A stretch of DNA of 64,000 nucleotides from Methylobacterium sp. Leaf123 (GCF_001423405.1 NZ_LMNS01000004.1:62001-126000), one strand, 5' to 3'. Counted from the first letter of the stretch, positions 29,244 to 37,800 are shown. Numbers and translations are program-made. Notes: a model not told the origin generated them from the sequence alone.

Positions 29244-30077
29244 ATGGGACGTGGTCGTGATTTCAGGGGGCCGCAGAAGCGCGGCTTCGACGAGGGTGGT
29301 TCCGAGCCGCGTTGGCCCGACGAACTGCCCCCGGGCGGTGGTGACCGCTTCGGCGGCGGCGGTAGCGCCGGCGGCAACCGCTTCGGCGGCGGCGGTGGTG
29401 GTTTCGGCGGCGGTGGTGGCGGCTTCGACCGCGGCCCGGCCCGCGCGGCAGCTGCACCGACGGGACCGGAGCGTGATGCGACGGTCAAGTGGTTCAACAA
29501 GGAGAAGGGCTTCGGCTTCGTGGAGCTCGGCGACGGCTCGGGCGATGCCTTCCTCCACATCCGCGCGGTCGAGGCCGCCGGTCACGACGACCTCCTTCCC
29601 GGCACACGCCTGACGGTCCAGACCGCGCAGGGCCAGAAGGGCCCGCAGGTCACCGCAGTGAACAGCGTCGACACCTCCACGGCCGAGGCGGCTCCGCCCC
29701 GGCGCGAGGCCCCGCGCTTCGGCGGCGGTGGTGATCGCTTCGGCGGCGGTGGCGGTGGTGACCGCTTCGGCGGCGGCGGCGGCGACCGTTTCGGTGGCGG
29801 CAGCCGTGATCGCTTCGGCGGCGCGGGTGCTGGCGGCGGCGGTGGACGCTTCGCCTCCGGCCCGTCGGTCGAGATGACCGGCACCGTGAAGTGGTACGAC
29901 CCGGCCAAGGGCTTCGGTTTCGTCTCGGTGAACGACGGCGGCAAGGACGTGTTCGTCCACCGTTCTGCGCTCTCGCGCGCCGGCCTCGACTCGCTGGCCG
30001 AAGGCCAGCAGGTCACCCTCGGAGTCGTCGAGGGCCAGAAGGGCCGCGAGGCCTCGAGCATCACCGTCGAATACTAA
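29244..30077 (+). CDS. Double cold-shock-domain protein with Gly/Phe-rich linkers
   Basis: The 277-residue protein has two cold-shock domains that bind single-stranded nucleic acid: CSD1 at about residues 76-142 (DATVKWFNKEKGFGFVELGD, with RNP1 KGFGFV) and CSD2 at about 211-277 (GTVKWYDPAKGFGFVSVND, then DVFVHRSAL). CSD1 has FLHIRAV where FVHIS is usual. The N-terminal 70 residues and the inter-domain linker consist of RFGGGG-type repeats, as in low-complexity RNA-binding proteins. Duplicated CSDs are known in alphaproteobacteria; the amount of Gly-rich sequence is notable. It ends at a strong terminator. Confidence 0.88.
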   Translation: MGRGRDFRGPQKRGFDEGGSEPRWPDELPPGGGDRFGGGGSAGGNRFGGGGGGFGGGGGGFDRGPARAAAAPTGPERDATVKWFNKEKGFGFVELGDGSGDAFLHIRAVEAAGHDDLLPGTRLTVQTAQGQKGPQVTAVNSVDTSTAEAAPPRREAPRFGGGGDRFGGGGGGDRFGGGGGDRFGGGSRDRFGGAGAGGGGGRFASGPSVEMTGTVKWYDPAKGFGFVSVNDGGKDVFVHRSALSRAGLDSLAEGQQVTLGVVEGQKGREASSITVEY

Positions 30078-30119
30078 TCGACGCGGGTCGCGCAGCGGCC
30101 CGAACGGAAGCTTACGAAG

Positions 30120-30143
30120 CGGCGGCCTCAGGGCCGCCGTTTT
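30120..30143 (+). terminator. Intrinsic terminator of the cold-shock gene
   Basis: A perfect 8-bp stem CGGCGGCC / GGCCGCCG (30120-30127 with 30132-30139), a TCAG loop and TTTT (30140-30143) form a classic terminator 43 bases after the stop. Confidence 0.85.
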
Positions 30144-30191
30144 CGTTTGTCGGGCTGGCCGTCAACGACGATGACGATGAGGGAAAACACG

Positions 30192-30536
30192 ATGCGTCGG
30201 ACCGTGAGAGCATCGTCCCGAAAGGTGGTTGCCGGCTTTCGGAAAAAGATGATGCGAGAACAAGAGGCTGGAGCATCGTCGTGGATCCGATATCCAGGAC
30301 GATGCGCCAGCGCGCTCGGCTTGTTCCTCCTGTGCACGGCATCTGCCGCTGCGGAGGATTTCTCCGGCTTCTACGCGGGCGTGAATGCCGGCTGGGCGTT
30401 CGAGCGCGGCGGCCGGGATCCGTCCGTGCCGGGGGCACCGGGCGCGGCCAAGCCGGAGGAGGGGCTCCCGCCGAGCGTGGCGCGGGTTCAGGAGCGGCAG
30501 TTGCCGACCCCCGCGCATCCGACCGGACGGCGCTGA
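30192..30536 (+). CDS. Small ORF with signal-peptide-like segment, N-terminus encoded by a RIME-like repeat
   Basis: This frame could encode 114 residues. The first 40 or so (ASSRKVVAGFRKKMMREQEA and onward) come from repeat copy B. Next is a convincing signal-like segment (ALGLFLLCTASAAAEDFSGF) and FYAGVNAGWAFERGG, which resembles the N-terminus of a porin-like outer-membrane barrel protein. A Pro-rich end follows. It may be a short secreted protein or the remnant of a larger outer-membrane protein into whose 5' end the repeat was inserted. An upstream in-frame ATG exists at 30147. Whether it is expressed is unknown. Confidence 0.4.
   Translation: MRRTVRASSRKVVAGFRKKMMREQEAGASSWIRYPGRCASALGLFLLCTASAAAEDFSGFYAGVNAGWAFERGGRDPSVPGAPGAAKPEEGLPPSVARVQERQLPTPAHPTGRR
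30207..30305 (+). repeat. RIME-like bipartite palindromic repeat, copy B
   Basis: The first palindrome reads AGAGCATCGTCCCGAAAGG...GGCTTTCGGAAAAAGATGATGC and the second GAGCATCGTCGTGGAT...ATCCAGGACGATGC, joined by a short linker. The first 45 or so bases are almost identical to copy C. This copy lies inside the small ORF at 30192-30536. Confidence 0.8.
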
Positions 30537-30604
30537 GCCGCGATCACCCGCAAGCGCAGAACACGACCGGAGCGGCGATGGCCGCCGCCCCACTTGGGAA
30601 GCCG

Positions 30605-32014
30605 TCAGACGTCGCGGCCGTAGCGCTCGGCCACCAGGGCATAGGCGAGGCGGGCGGTCTGGACCTCGCCGCCCTCCGGCCGGCCGGGCTTGGTCGAGGG
30701 ATTCCAGCCGTAGAGGTCGAAATGCACGTGCGCCTGGGTCCGGCGCACGAAGCGGCGCAGGAACAGGGCGGCCGTGATCGCCCCGGCAAAGCCGCCGCCC
30801 GGCGCGTTGTTGAGGTCGGCGACCTTCGAATCGAGCAGGCTGGCATAGGGCGGGTGCAGGGGCAGGCGCCAGACCGGATCGTTGACGCGCAGGCCCGCTT
30901 CCGCGACCGCCGTTGCCAGCCCCTCGTCCTCGGTGAAAAAGGCTGGCAGATCCGGGCCCAGCGCCACGCGGGCGGCGCCGGTCAGCGTCGCGAAATCGAG
31001 GAGGAGGTCCGGCTCCTCGGCATCGGCCAACGCCAGCGCGTCGGCGAGGATCAGCCGCCCCTCCGCATCGGTGTTGCCGATCTCGACGGTGAGGCCGGCG
31101 CGGGAGCGGATCACGTCGCCGGGGCGGAAGGCATCACCGGCAATGGCGTTCTCGACGCTCGGCACGATCAGCCGCAGCCGGATGGGCAGGCCGGCGCCCA
31201 TGATCATCTCGGCCGCCGCCAGGGCCGCGGCGGCGCCGCCCATATCCTTCTTCATCAGCAGCATGTTGGAGGCCGGCTTGATGTCGAGCCCGCCGGTGTC
31301 GAACACGACACCCTTGCCGACCAGCGTCACCCGCGGTGCATCCTCGGCCCCCCAGGTCAGATCGATGAGGCGGGGCGCCCGCGGCGAGGCGACGCCCACG
31401 GCATGGACGAGAGGAAATTCCTTCTCGAGATCCGCGCCGACGGTGACGGAGACCGCCGCACCGAACCGCTCGCCCAGAGCCCCCACGGCCGTCTCGACCT
31501 CGGCCGGTCCGAGATCGTTCGCCGGGGTGTTGATGAGGTCGCGTCCGGCCGCGACCGCAGCCGCGAGCCGTTCGATCGCCGCCGCGTCGGTTCCGTCCGG
31601 GGCGACGAGGCGCGGACGCGGCTCGCCCGGCTTGCGGTAGCGCTCGAACCGGTAGCTGCCGAGCAGCCAGGCCAGCGCCGCCTCCCGCTCATCGAGACCA
31701 TCGCACGGCTCGAATCGGTAATCGCCGGGGGGCAGGGCGCCCGGCAGCTTGCCGGCGAGAAAGCGGTCGCGGCCGGCCGCTTTCGCGTCGCCCAGGCCGA
31801 ACAGCACGCGGCCGAGCCTCCCGTCCTCGCCCGGCAGGAGGGCGACGCGGCCGGCCTTTGGGGCAAAGCCGGTGGCCTCGGCAAAGCTGCGCTGGAGCGG
31901 CGGCAATCCGGCCGCGACTTCGTCCCATCCTGCCTGCGTCACGCAGCGGATCGGGACCGCGTCCGCGCCTGCTTCGAGGAGGGAGGGGCCGTGCGGGGTC
32001 TGAGGTTCGGACAT
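30605..32014 (-). CDS. M17-family leucyl aminopeptidase
   Basis: The enzyme removes N-terminal residues from peptides in the cytosol using two metal ions. The 469-residue protein has the M17 C-terminal catalytic domain with VTLVGKGVVFDTGGLDIKP (metal-binding Lys/Asp), the MKKDMGGAAAALA helix and the family signature NTDAEGRLILADALAL. The N-terminal domain is diverged from PepA, so this is the PepB-like branch found in alphaproteobacteria rather than E. coli-type PepA. The start MSEPQTPHGPSLLEAG is well placed, facing the divergent TPR lipoprotein gene. Confidence 0.92.
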   Translation of the reverse strand: MSEPQTPHGPSLLEAGADAVPIRCVTQAGWDEVAAGLPPLQRSFAEATGFAPKAGRVALLPGEDGRLGRVLFGLGDAKAAGRDRFLAGKLPGALPPGDYRFEPCDGLDEREAALAWLLGSYRFERYRKPGEPRPRLVAPDGTDAAAIERLAAAVAAGRDLINTPANDLGPAEVETAVGALGERFGAAVSVTVGADLEKEFPLVHAVGVASPRAPRLIDLTWGAEDAPRVTLVGKGVVFDTGGLDIKPASNMLLMKKDMGGAAAALAAAEMIMGAGLPIRLRLIVPSVENAIAGDAFRPGDVIRSRAGLTVEIGNTDAEGRLILADALALADAEEPDLLLDFATLTGAARVALGPDLPAFFTEDEGLATAVAEAGLRVNDPVWRLPLHPPYASLLDSKVADLNNAPGGGFAGAITAALFLRRFVRRTQAHVHFDLYGWNPSTKPGRPEGGEVQTARLAYALVAERYGRDV

Positions 32015-32111
32015 GGAAAATAAGCTTAACCGGCCATTAGGGTTAACGCTCTATCACCCCGCCATCGGTACGGCGCAAGCGCCGGCCGTGGCATTGGGGG
32101 GAGAGGACACC

Positions 32112-32960
32112 ATGACCGGCATTGGCAGCGCGGCTCCGAGCCAGCCTGGAATGGTCCGGACACGCCGTCTCCTCGCCTTGGCCCTCGTCGGCCTCGGGCT
32201 GGCCGGCTGCCAGAGCCGCTCGCCCGAGACGACCGGCTCGATCGGCGGCCTCAACCTGCTCGGCGCGAACCGTCCCGAACGCTCGCCCCGCGCCGAAGTC
32301 GATGCCCTGGCAGCGCGCTACAACGCGGACCCGAACGACGTGCGCTCCGCCATGCGCTACGCCGCGGCCCTGCGGGCGACCGACCAGAAATCACAGGCCG
32401 TGGCAGTGCTGCAGCAGATCGCCCTGCGCAACCCGAAGGACAAGGTGGTGCTCGCCGCCTACGGCAAGAGCCTCGCCGATGCCGGCCGCTACCAGGAGGC
32501 CAACGAGGTCCTTCAGAACGCCCACAGCCCGGCCCAGCCCGATTGGCGGGTGCTCTCGGCGCAGGGGATGGTGGCCGACGAGACCGGCGACCACGTTCGG
32601 GCACAGAATCTCTACGACACCGCCCTCAAGATCGCGCCGAACGAGCCGCGGATCCTGTCGAATCTCGGCCTGTCCTACGCACTCTCCCGCCGGCTCGACG
32701 AGGCCGAGACCACCCTGCGCCTCGCCGTGGCCCAGCCGAAGGCCGATGCCCGCGTGCGTCAGAACCTCGCTCTGGTGCTCGGCCTCAAGGGCCGCTACGA
32801 CGAGGCCGAGCAGGTGCTGGCCCAGGATCTCGGCCCGGCGGAAGCGGCGGCCAACATGCGCGAGATGCGCGCCATGGCGGCCCGTCGCGCGGCGCCGAAG
32901 ACGGCCCAGGCCTCCGCTGCGACGCCGGGGCGGCAGCTCGCACGGTCGTCGATCCAGTAA
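32112..32960 (+). CDS. TPR-repeat lipoprotein, TadD-like
   Basis: The 282-residue product has a lipoprotein signal with lipobox LAGC (LALALVGLGLAGCQSRS). It is followed by at least four tetratricopeptide repeats (LLQNAHSPAQ, LYDTALKIAPNEPRILSNLG and so on). The architecture matches TadD, the pilotin-like lipoprotein of Flp/Tad pilus systems, but no other tad gene is present here, so a general TPR lipoprotein role is also possible. The ATG at 32112 gives a short leader before the signal. An upstream in-frame ATG at 32013 overlaps the aminopeptidase start and was rejected. Confidence 0.8.
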   Translation: MTGIGSAAPSQPGMVRTRRLLALALVGLGLAGCQSRSPETTGSIGGLNLLGANRPERSPRAEVDALAARYNADPNDVRSAMRYAAALRATDQKSQAVAVLQQIALRNPKDKVVLAAYGKSLADAGRYQEANEVLQNAHSPAQPDWRVLSAQGMVADETGDHVRAQNLYDTALKIAPNEPRILSNLGLSYALSRRLDEAETTLRLAVAQPKADARVRQNLALVLGLKGRYDEAEQVLAQDLGPAEAAANMREMRAMAARRAAPKTAQASAATPGRQLARSSIQ

Positions 32961-32984
32961 AGCCGTCATCTTTGCCCGCCGACC

Positions 32985-33014
32985 TTGACGAAACCGGCGC
33001 ATCTCCCCTATAGG
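32985..33014 (+). promoter_or_regulatory. Probable sigma-70 promoter of rpmB
   Basis: TTGACG (32985-32990) and TATAGG (33009-33014) are 18 bases apart and about 130 bases before rpmB. The -35 box matches consensus at 5 of 6 positions, among the strongest candidates in the window. Confidence 0.65.
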
Positions 33015-33053
33015 CTCGCCACTTCCATAGGACTCCGCCGGTATCGATTGTCG

Positions 33054-33072
33054 CGAGGGTTCGACGCCCTCG
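33054..33072 (+). other. Hairpin in the rpmB leader
   Basis: CGAGGG (33054-33059) and CCCTCG (33067-33072) enclose the 7-base loop TTCGACG. It lies in the transcribed leader of rpmB, 73 bases before the start, and could be an autoregulatory or processing element. It also resembles a tRNA T-arm, but no tRNA fits around it. Confidence 0.4.
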
Positions 33073-33145
33073 GCGCAAGAGCCGTGTGGCATTGCCGAAA
33101 CGCTTCAGCGCCGAGACCCGGCCTAACGTTGACAGGACTGTAACG

Positions 33146-33451
33146 ATGTCGCGTCGCTGCGAACTCACGGGCAAGGCCGTTCAGGTCGGTCACCTCGTGA
33201 GCCACTCGAACCGGAAGACCAAGTGCCGGTTCCTGCCGAACCTCTGCAATGTCACGCTGCAGTCGGACACCCTCAACCGCCGCGTCCGCCTGCGGGTGAC
33301 CGCCCACGCGCTCCGCTCGGTCGAGCATCGCGGCGGCCTCGACGCCTTCCTCGTGAAGGCCCGCGAGATCGAGCTGTCGCAGACGGCCCGCCTGCTCAAG
33401 CGCGAGATCGAGAAGAAGATCGCCGAGCCGGCCACGCCCGTCGCCGCGTAA
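33146..33451 (+). CDS. rpmB: 50S ribosomal protein L28
   Basis: L28 is a small protein of the large ribosomal subunit. The 101-residue product starts [20 protein letters not shown] and contains [16 protein letters not shown], the family signature. It lacks a full zinc Cys set. The alphaproteobacterial form carries the longer C-terminal helix seen here ([20 protein letters not shown]). The ATG at 33146 was chosen over one at 33086 by homology. It has its own promoter and terminator and is thus monocistronic. Confidence 0.97.
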   Translation: MSRRCELTGKAVQVGHLVSHSNRKTKCRFLPNLCNVTLQSDTLNRRVRLRVTAHALRSVEHRGGLDAFLVKAREIELSQTARLLKREIEKKIAEPATPVAA

Positions 33452-33457
33452 GTCGCG

Positions 33458-33478
33458 TCGGGCCGGCTCACGGCCCGA
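33458..33478 (+). other. Hairpin directly after rpmB
   Basis: A perfect 8-bp stem TCGGGCCG / CGGCCCGA (33458-33465 with 33471-33478) begins seven bases after the stop. With no T-run it probably protects the 3' end of the message rather than ending transcription. Confidence 0.5.
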
Positions 33479-33497
33479 ACGACTGTCCAACCGAATC

Positions 33498-33537
33498 AAA
33501 GGCCATCGGATGCGCGAATCGCGCCCGGTGGCCTTTT
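33498..33537 (+). terminator. Terminator of rpmB
   Basis: AAAGGCCA (33498-33505) pairs with TGGCCTTTT (33529-33537). The stem extends inward through CGG/CCG and ends in a T-run. The next gene begins 25 bases later. Confidence 0.7.
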
Positions 33538-33562
33538 CCGTTCGACAGGCTCACCCCGGCCG

Positions 33563-34492
33563 ATGACGGCGCTCACCCTCATCATCCCGATTTTCGGCCT
33601 CGTGCTGGTCGGCTGGCTCGCCTCGCTCACCAAGATCATCTCGGAGCGGGTCGGCGACGGCCTGTCCGAATACGTCTTCGCGCTGGCGGTGCCGGCCCTC
33701 ATCGTCTCGACGCTGACGCGGCCGGGCCTGACGGGCGAGATCGCCTGGGGCTACTGGGCGAGCTATTTCGGCGGGGCCGCCATCGCCTGGGCCACCGGCT
33801 CGCTGATCGGGCGCCGCACCGCGGGCGTGGACCGGCGCGGGGCCGTGCTGCACGGTTTTGCCGCGAGCCAGTCGAACACCGTCTTCGTCGGCGTGCCGAT
33901 GATTCTCCAGGCTTACGGCGAATCGGGCGCCTTCCCACTGTTCATGCTGCTCGCCGTCCACCTGCCGCTGATGATGGGCGCCGCGACCTTCCTGATCGAA
34001 TCGGAGGGCGGGCGCCCCATGGGCCAGCGGCTGAAGGCGCTGGGCCTCGCGCTGGGCAAGAATCCAATCTTCCTGGCGCTCGCCGTCGGCATGGCGATGA
34101 AGGCCGCGGGCCTGTCCTTCTCGGGCATTCCCAAGGCGCTGGTCGATTCGCTGGCCGGCACCGCCTCGACCTGTGCGCTGATCGCGCTGGGCGCCGGCCT
34201 CACCCGCTACAAGGTGCTGCACGACCTGCGCGGCGCCAGCATCGTCGCCGCCTTGAAGCTCGGCCTGCACCCGCTCGCGGTCTACGTTCTCGCCTTCCAC
34301 GTCTTCACCATGCCGCCGGCCTATGCCGGGGTCGCGGTGCTGTTCGCGGCGATGCCGGTGGGCATCAACGCCTACCTGCTGGCCGTGCGCTACAAGAGCG
34401 AGCAGGGCTTGGTCGCTGCCGCCGTGCTGGTCTCGACGCTGGCCGCGACCGCCACGACGGTGGGCTGGTTGATGCTGCTCGGGCGCGGATAG
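33563..34492 (+). CDS. AEC-family transporter
   Basis: The 309-residue protein is highly hydrophobic with about ten predicted membrane helices in two similar halves. It contains the family features ALAVPALIVSTL near the start of helix 2 and GFAASQSNTVFVGVPMILQAYG before the central cytoplasmic loop. The AEC (auxin efflux carrier) family exports small organic acids such as malate or auxin-like compounds. The substrate cannot be told. It follows the rpmB terminator and appears to be a single-gene unit. Confidence 0.88.
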   Translation: MTALTLIIPIFGLVLVGWLASLTKIISERVGDGLSEYVFALAVPALIVSTLTRPGLTGEIAWGYWASYFGGAAIAWATGSLIGRRTAGVDRRGAVLHGFAASQSNTVFVGVPMILQAYGESGAFPLFMLLAVHLPLMMGAATFLIESEGGRPMGQRLKALGLALGKNPIFLALAVGMAMKAAGLSFSGIPKALVDSLAGTASTCALIALGAGLTRYKVLHDLRGASIVAALKLGLHPLAVYVLAFHVFTMPPAYAGVAVLFAAMPVGINAYLLAVRYKSEQGLVAAAVLVSTLAATATTVGWLMLLGRG

Positions 34493-34522
34493 CGTTTCGG
34501 ACTTTGCGCAGTCCCACTCTCG

Positions 34523-34562
34523 CCCTCATCCTGAGGTGCCGGAGCGCAGCGCAGGATGAGGG
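34523..34562. repeat. CCTCATCCTGAGG-type intergenic repeat, short copy
   Basis: CCCTCATCC (34523-34531) and GGATGAGGG (34554-34562) form an inverted repeat around TGAGGTGCC and GCGCAGC sequence. The same core occurs in the long element at 51509-51640. Similar repeats are common between genes in Rhizobiales, from memory. Confidence 0.65.
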
Positions 34563-34718
34563 CGGTGGAGAGGAACCCGCTCTCAGGCCAGATCTCGCAG
34601 CCTCGGACAGGATGGCTGCGTTGACCCCGGCCCCCTCGCTCCATAGGTTGCCGGCTCTTGCGCCCCGGCCCGCTCGGCCGGTGCGGCGCTTGTCCAGACC
34701 CCGAAAAGCTTGCTTGTG

Positions 34719-36422
34719 ATGTCCGCGCCCCTCCGTCTCGACCCCGACATTCTGGAGGCCGCTGCCTCCGCCGCCGCCTGGCCGTTCGAGGAGGCGCGCA
34801 AGCTCGTGGCGCGGCTGGAGCGCAAGCCCAAGAGCGAGGTGCTGTTCGAGACCGGCTACGGTCCCTCGGGCCTGCCGCATATCGGCACCTTCGGCGAAGT
34901 CGCCCGCACCTCCATGGTGCGCCACGCCTTCCGCGTGCTGACCAAGGACACGGTGCCGACCCGGCTGATCGCCTTCTCCGACGACATGGACGGCCTGCGC
35001 AAGGTTCCGGACAACGTGCCGAACCGCGAGCGGCTGCGCGACGCGCTCAACCTGCCGCTGACCCAGGTACCCGATCCCTTCGGCACGCATGACAGCTTCG
35101 GCGCGCACAACAACGCCGAGCTGCGCCGCTTCCTCGACGCCTTCGGCTTCGACTACGAGTTCCGCTCGGCCACCGAGTGCTACAAGGCCGGCCTCTTCGA
35201 CGACACGCTCCGCCTCGTGCTGGAGCGCTACGAGGCGGTGATGGCGATCATGCTGCCCTCGCTGCGGGCCGAGCGCTCGGCAAGCTACTCGCCGTTCCTG
35301 CCGATCCACCCCGTCACCGGCCATGTGATGCAGGTGTCGATCGACGAGGTGCGCCCGAGCGCCGGCACCATCGTCTGGCGCGACCCGGCGACGAACGAAG
35401 CCTACGAGACCCCGGTGACCGGCGGCCACGTCAAGCTGCAGTGGAAGCCCGATTGGGCGATGCGCTGGGTCGCGCTCGGCGTCGATTACGAGATGGCCGG
35501 CAAGGATCTGATCGATTCGGTCAAGCTCTCGGGCCAGATCGCGCGCGCGCTCGGCGCGGAGCCGCCCGAAGGGTTCAACTACGAACTCTTCCTCGACGAG
35601 AAGGGCCAGAAGATCTCGAAGTCGAAGGGCAACGGCCTGACGATCGACGAGTGGCTGACCTACGCGCCCCCTGAGTCGCTGGCTTTGTTCATGTACAACA
35701 AGCCGCGCGAGGCCAAGCGCCTGTTCTTCGACGTGATTCCGCGCAACGTCGATGAGTACGACAACTTCCTCGGCCGCTTTGCCGGCCAGGAAGCCAAGCA
35801 CCGCCTCGGCAACCCGGTCTGGCACCTGCACGCGGGCGCGCCGCCGGCCGTCGAGACCATCGACGAGGCCGGCACCACGCTTTCCTTCGGCATGCTCTTG
35901 AACCTCGTGGCGGTGGCCAATGCCGAGGACGAGGCGGTTTTGTGGGGCTTCATCCGCCGCTACGCGCCGAATGTCGGACCGGAGACGCATCCGCGGCTGG
36001 CCGGCCTCGTGACGCGGGCGCTCGCCTATTACCGGGACTTCGTGCGCCCGGAAAAGCAGTACCGCGCCCCGACCGAGGAAGAGGCCGCGGCCCTGCGCGA
36101 CCTCGCGGACACCCTCGCCGAACACGAGAACTCGACCGACCCCGAGGCGTTGCAGGCCATCGTCTACGAGGTCGGCCGGCGTCACTTCCCCGACCTGTCG
36201 GGCAAGGCCAAGAGCCCGGACGGTCGGCCCGGCGTCTCGAAGACGTGGTTCGCCTCGATCTACAACGTGCTGTTCGGCGAGGCGCAGGGCCCGCGCTTCG
36301 GCTCGTTCATCGCGCTCTACGGCGTGGCGGGCACGCGGGCACTGATCGAGAAGGCGCTGAGCGGCGCGCTGGTGGCCGAGCACGCGGCTTTCCTCGAGAG
36401 CCGCAAGGCTGCGGCGGCGTGA
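34719..36422 (+). CDS. lysS: Lysyl-tRNA synthetase, class I
   Basis: This enzyme charges tRNA-Lys but belongs to the class I (archaeal/alphaproteobacterial) LysRS family, unrelated to the class II LysRS of E. coli. The 567-residue protein has the HIGH-like motif [13 protein letters not shown] near residue 50 and KMSKS-like [12 protein letters not shown] near 292. The C-terminal helical anticodon-binding cage is complete. The ATG at 34719 ([10 protein letters not shown]) was preferred to TTG codons just upstream. It is followed closely by the Sel1-repeat gene. Confidence 0.96.
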   Translation: MSAPLRLDPDILEAAASAAAWPFEEARKLVARLERKPKSEVLFETGYGPSGLPHIGTFGEVARTSMVRHAFRVLTKDTVPTRLIAFSDDMDGLRKVPDNVPNRERLRDALNLPLTQVPDPFGTHDSFGAHNNAELRRFLDAFGFDYEFRSATECYKAGLFDDTLRLVLERYEAVMAIMLPSLRAERSASYSPFLPIHPVTGHVMQVSIDEVRPSAGTIVWRDPATNEAYETPVTGGHVKLQWKPDWAMRWVALGVDYEMAGKDLIDSVKLSGQIARALGAEPPEGFNYELFLDEKGQKISKSKGNGLTIDEWLTYAPPESLALFMYNKPREAKRLFFDVIPRNVDEYDNFLGRFAGQEAKHRLGNPVWHLHAGAPPAVETIDEAGTTLSFGMLLNLVAVANAEDEAVLWGFIRRYAPNVGPETHPRLAGLVTRALAYYRDFVRPEKQYRAPTEEEAAALRDLADTLAEHENSTDPEALQAIVYEVGRRHFPDLSGKAKSPDGRPGVSKTWFASIYNVLFGEAQGPRFGSFIALYGVAGTRALIEKALSGALVAEHAAFLESRKAAAA

Positions 36423-36447
36423 GCCGGGGACGGGGCAGATACGGAGA

Positions 36448-37071
36448 ATGAGGGCGGTGGCAGGCCTACTCGGCCTTCTCGCCGCCCTGTTCGGCACTTC
36501 GGCCTCGGCGCAGGTCGCGCAAGGCATCAAGGCCTATGCGCGGGGCGATTTTCCGGCGGCGATGCGCGCCTTCGAGGCGGGTGCGGCGAAGGGCGAGCCC
36601 CAAGCCCTCTACAATCTCGGTGTCGCCTATGCCGAAGGGCGCGCCGTGCCGGCCGACCCGGCCCGCGCCCTCGCTTATTACCGGCAGGCGGCAGAGGGCG
36701 GCAGCGTGCTCGCCGCCTTCAACCTGGGCCAAGCCTATCGCAAGGGCCAGGGCGTTGCCGCCGACCCGGCGCAGGCCGCGCGCTGGTACGAGCAGGCGGC
36801 CAAGGGCGGCCATTACAAGGCGGGCAACGAACTCGGTCTCCTCACCCTCGAAGGCAAGGGCGTGCCGCGCGACCCCGTCGAGGGCATGGCCTGGATCTAC
36901 CCGGCGACCCACGCCTCGATCATGGACCCCTCCGCCATGGCCAACGCGATCCAGGCGGCGGGCATGCTGGACAGCGCACAGATCCAGGAAGCGCAAGCGC
37001 GGGGGAAGACGTATTTCCAGCGCTACATCGCACCGAAACGGGCGGTGGTGCGGGCGATCTCCGGGCACTGA
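36448..37071 (+). CDS. Exported Sel1-repeat protein
   Basis: The 207-residue product has a signal peptide (LLGLLAALFGTSASA-QVA). It is followed by about four Sel1-like repeats of roughly 36 residues (EPQALYNLGVAYAEGRAV, VLAAFNLGQAYRKGQGVA, HYKAGNELGLLTLEGKGV). These helical repeats mediate protein-protein contacts, here in the periplasm. It lies 25 bases after lysS and is likely cotranscribed. A specific partner is unknown. Confidence 0.85.
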   Translation: MRAVAGLLGLLAALFGTSASAQVAQGIKAYARGDFPAAMRAFEAGAAKGEPQALYNLGVAYAEGRAVPADPARALAYYRQAAEGGSVLAAFNLGQAYRKGQGVAADPAQAARWYEQAAKGGHYKAGNELGLLTLEGKGVPRDPVEGMAWIYPATHASIMDPSAMANAIQAAGMLDSAQIQEAQARGKTYFQRYIAPKRAVVRAISGH

Positions 37072-37097
37072 GCCGCACCTTCACGGGTGCTCGGACC

Positions 37098-37517
37098 CTA
37101 CCCCTTCCAGGGATTGACGACGGACACGCCGGTCGGCGCGAAGTCGGCGGCGTTGCGGGTCACGACCGCCATTCCGTGCACGAGCGCCGTGGCGGCGATC
37201 AAAGCGTCGCGCTCGCTGCGTTTGTCGGGAACGTGCAGCCGGGCGCAACGGCGGGCCACAGCGGTGTCAACGGCCAACGTGCGGCCGGAGAATTCGGGCA
37301 GGACGGACCGTTCGAGCCAAGCGCGAAGCGTGGCCCCTTGCGCCGCGTCCCTTCGTTCGAGCGACAGGATGCCGACTTCGAGTTCCAAGACCGTCACCGC
37401 CGAGATGAACAGGTCAGAGGCATCCATGGTATCGGCGAATGCGATGACGCCGGGATCGGCCCGGCCGAAACTCGCCTTGCGCAGTTCGGACACGAGGCAG
37501 GTGTCGAGGAGGTACAT
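37098..37517 (-). CDS. PIN-domain toxin (VapC-type)
   Basis: The 139-residue protein is a PIN-domain ribonuclease. It shows the first acidic residue in MYLLDTCLVSELRK, the conserved Glu in VTVLELEVGIL, and the D/N cluster RDALIAATALVHGMAVVTRN with the second and third acidic positions. Such toxins cleave tRNA or rRNA when their antitoxin decays. Its ATG overlaps the antitoxin stop by one base (TGATG), the normal coupling of a type II toxin-antitoxin operon. All expected catalytic residues are present, so it appears functional. Confidence 0.9.
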   Translation of the reverse strand: MYLLDTCLVSELRKASFGRADPGVIAFADTMDASDLFISAVTVLELEVGILSLERRDAAQGATLRAWLERSVLPEFSGRTLAVDTAVARRCARLHVPDKRSERDALIAATALVHGMAVVTRNAADFAPTGVSVVNPWKG

Positions 37518-37771
37518 CAGGAGAAATCGACGGGCCGAATTCCGACGTCCACGCGCGGGGGCTCGAAATCGATCTCCGCCGCACCCGGCATTGCCAGGGC
37601 CTCGGCGATGTTCCGCCGCTGCCCGGTGAGGCGCCGATACGCCTCGATGCTCAGCAGGACATGAGCCGGCTTGCCGCGGTCGGTGATGAAGACGGGGCCG
37701 TCTTCGGCCGCCCGCTTGGCTCGGGTGACGTCCTGATTCAGCTCCCGACTCGTCAGGGTCGTATGGGTCAT
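37517..37771 (-). CDS. Phd/YefM-family antitoxin
   Basis: The 84-residue protein has the Phd/YefM N-terminal DNA-binding fold (TSRELNQDVTRAKRAAEDGP, then VFITDRGKPAHVLLSIEAYRR). Its C-terminal tail (AEIDFEPPRVDVGIRPVDFS) would block the toxin active site. It precedes the PIN toxin gene. A perfect inverted repeat 30 bases upstream is a likely autoregulatory operator. Confidence 0.9.
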   Translation of the reverse strand: MTHTTLTSRELNQDVTRAKRAAEDGPVFITDRGKPAHVLLSIEAYRRLTGQRRNIAEALAMPGAAEIDFEPPRVDVGIRPVDFS

Positions 37772-37800
37772 GAGGACACCGGAAGAATGATGGAGCGGTT

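Larger units (their letters stand above)
30078..30604 (+). other. Region between the cold-shock gene and the M17 aminopeptidase gene
   Basis: This 527-base region holds the cold-shock terminator, RIME-like repeat copy B and a small doubtful ORF that runs through the repeat (described separately). Nothing else was recognised. Confidence 0.5.

Noticed and set aside
29720..29860. Repeated GGCGGCGGTGG blocks as a possible CRISPR or satellite array
   Set aside because: The repeats are in frame with the cold-shock protein and encode its RFGGGG linker. There are no unique spacers.
29891..32023. 710-residue plus-strand open frame crossing the cold-shock gene end and running opposite the aminopeptidase
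   Set aside because: It runs through a terminator and two real genes in other frames, and its composition is noise.
33054..33072. Second T-arm-like hairpin (CGAGGG-TTCGACG-CCCTCG) before rpmB
   Set aside because: The flanking sequence does not form a cloverleaf. It is better read as a leader hairpin.
34365..36530. 721-residue minus-strand open frame opposite lysS
   Set aside because: It is a shadow of the lysS gene, with no recognisable motifs.
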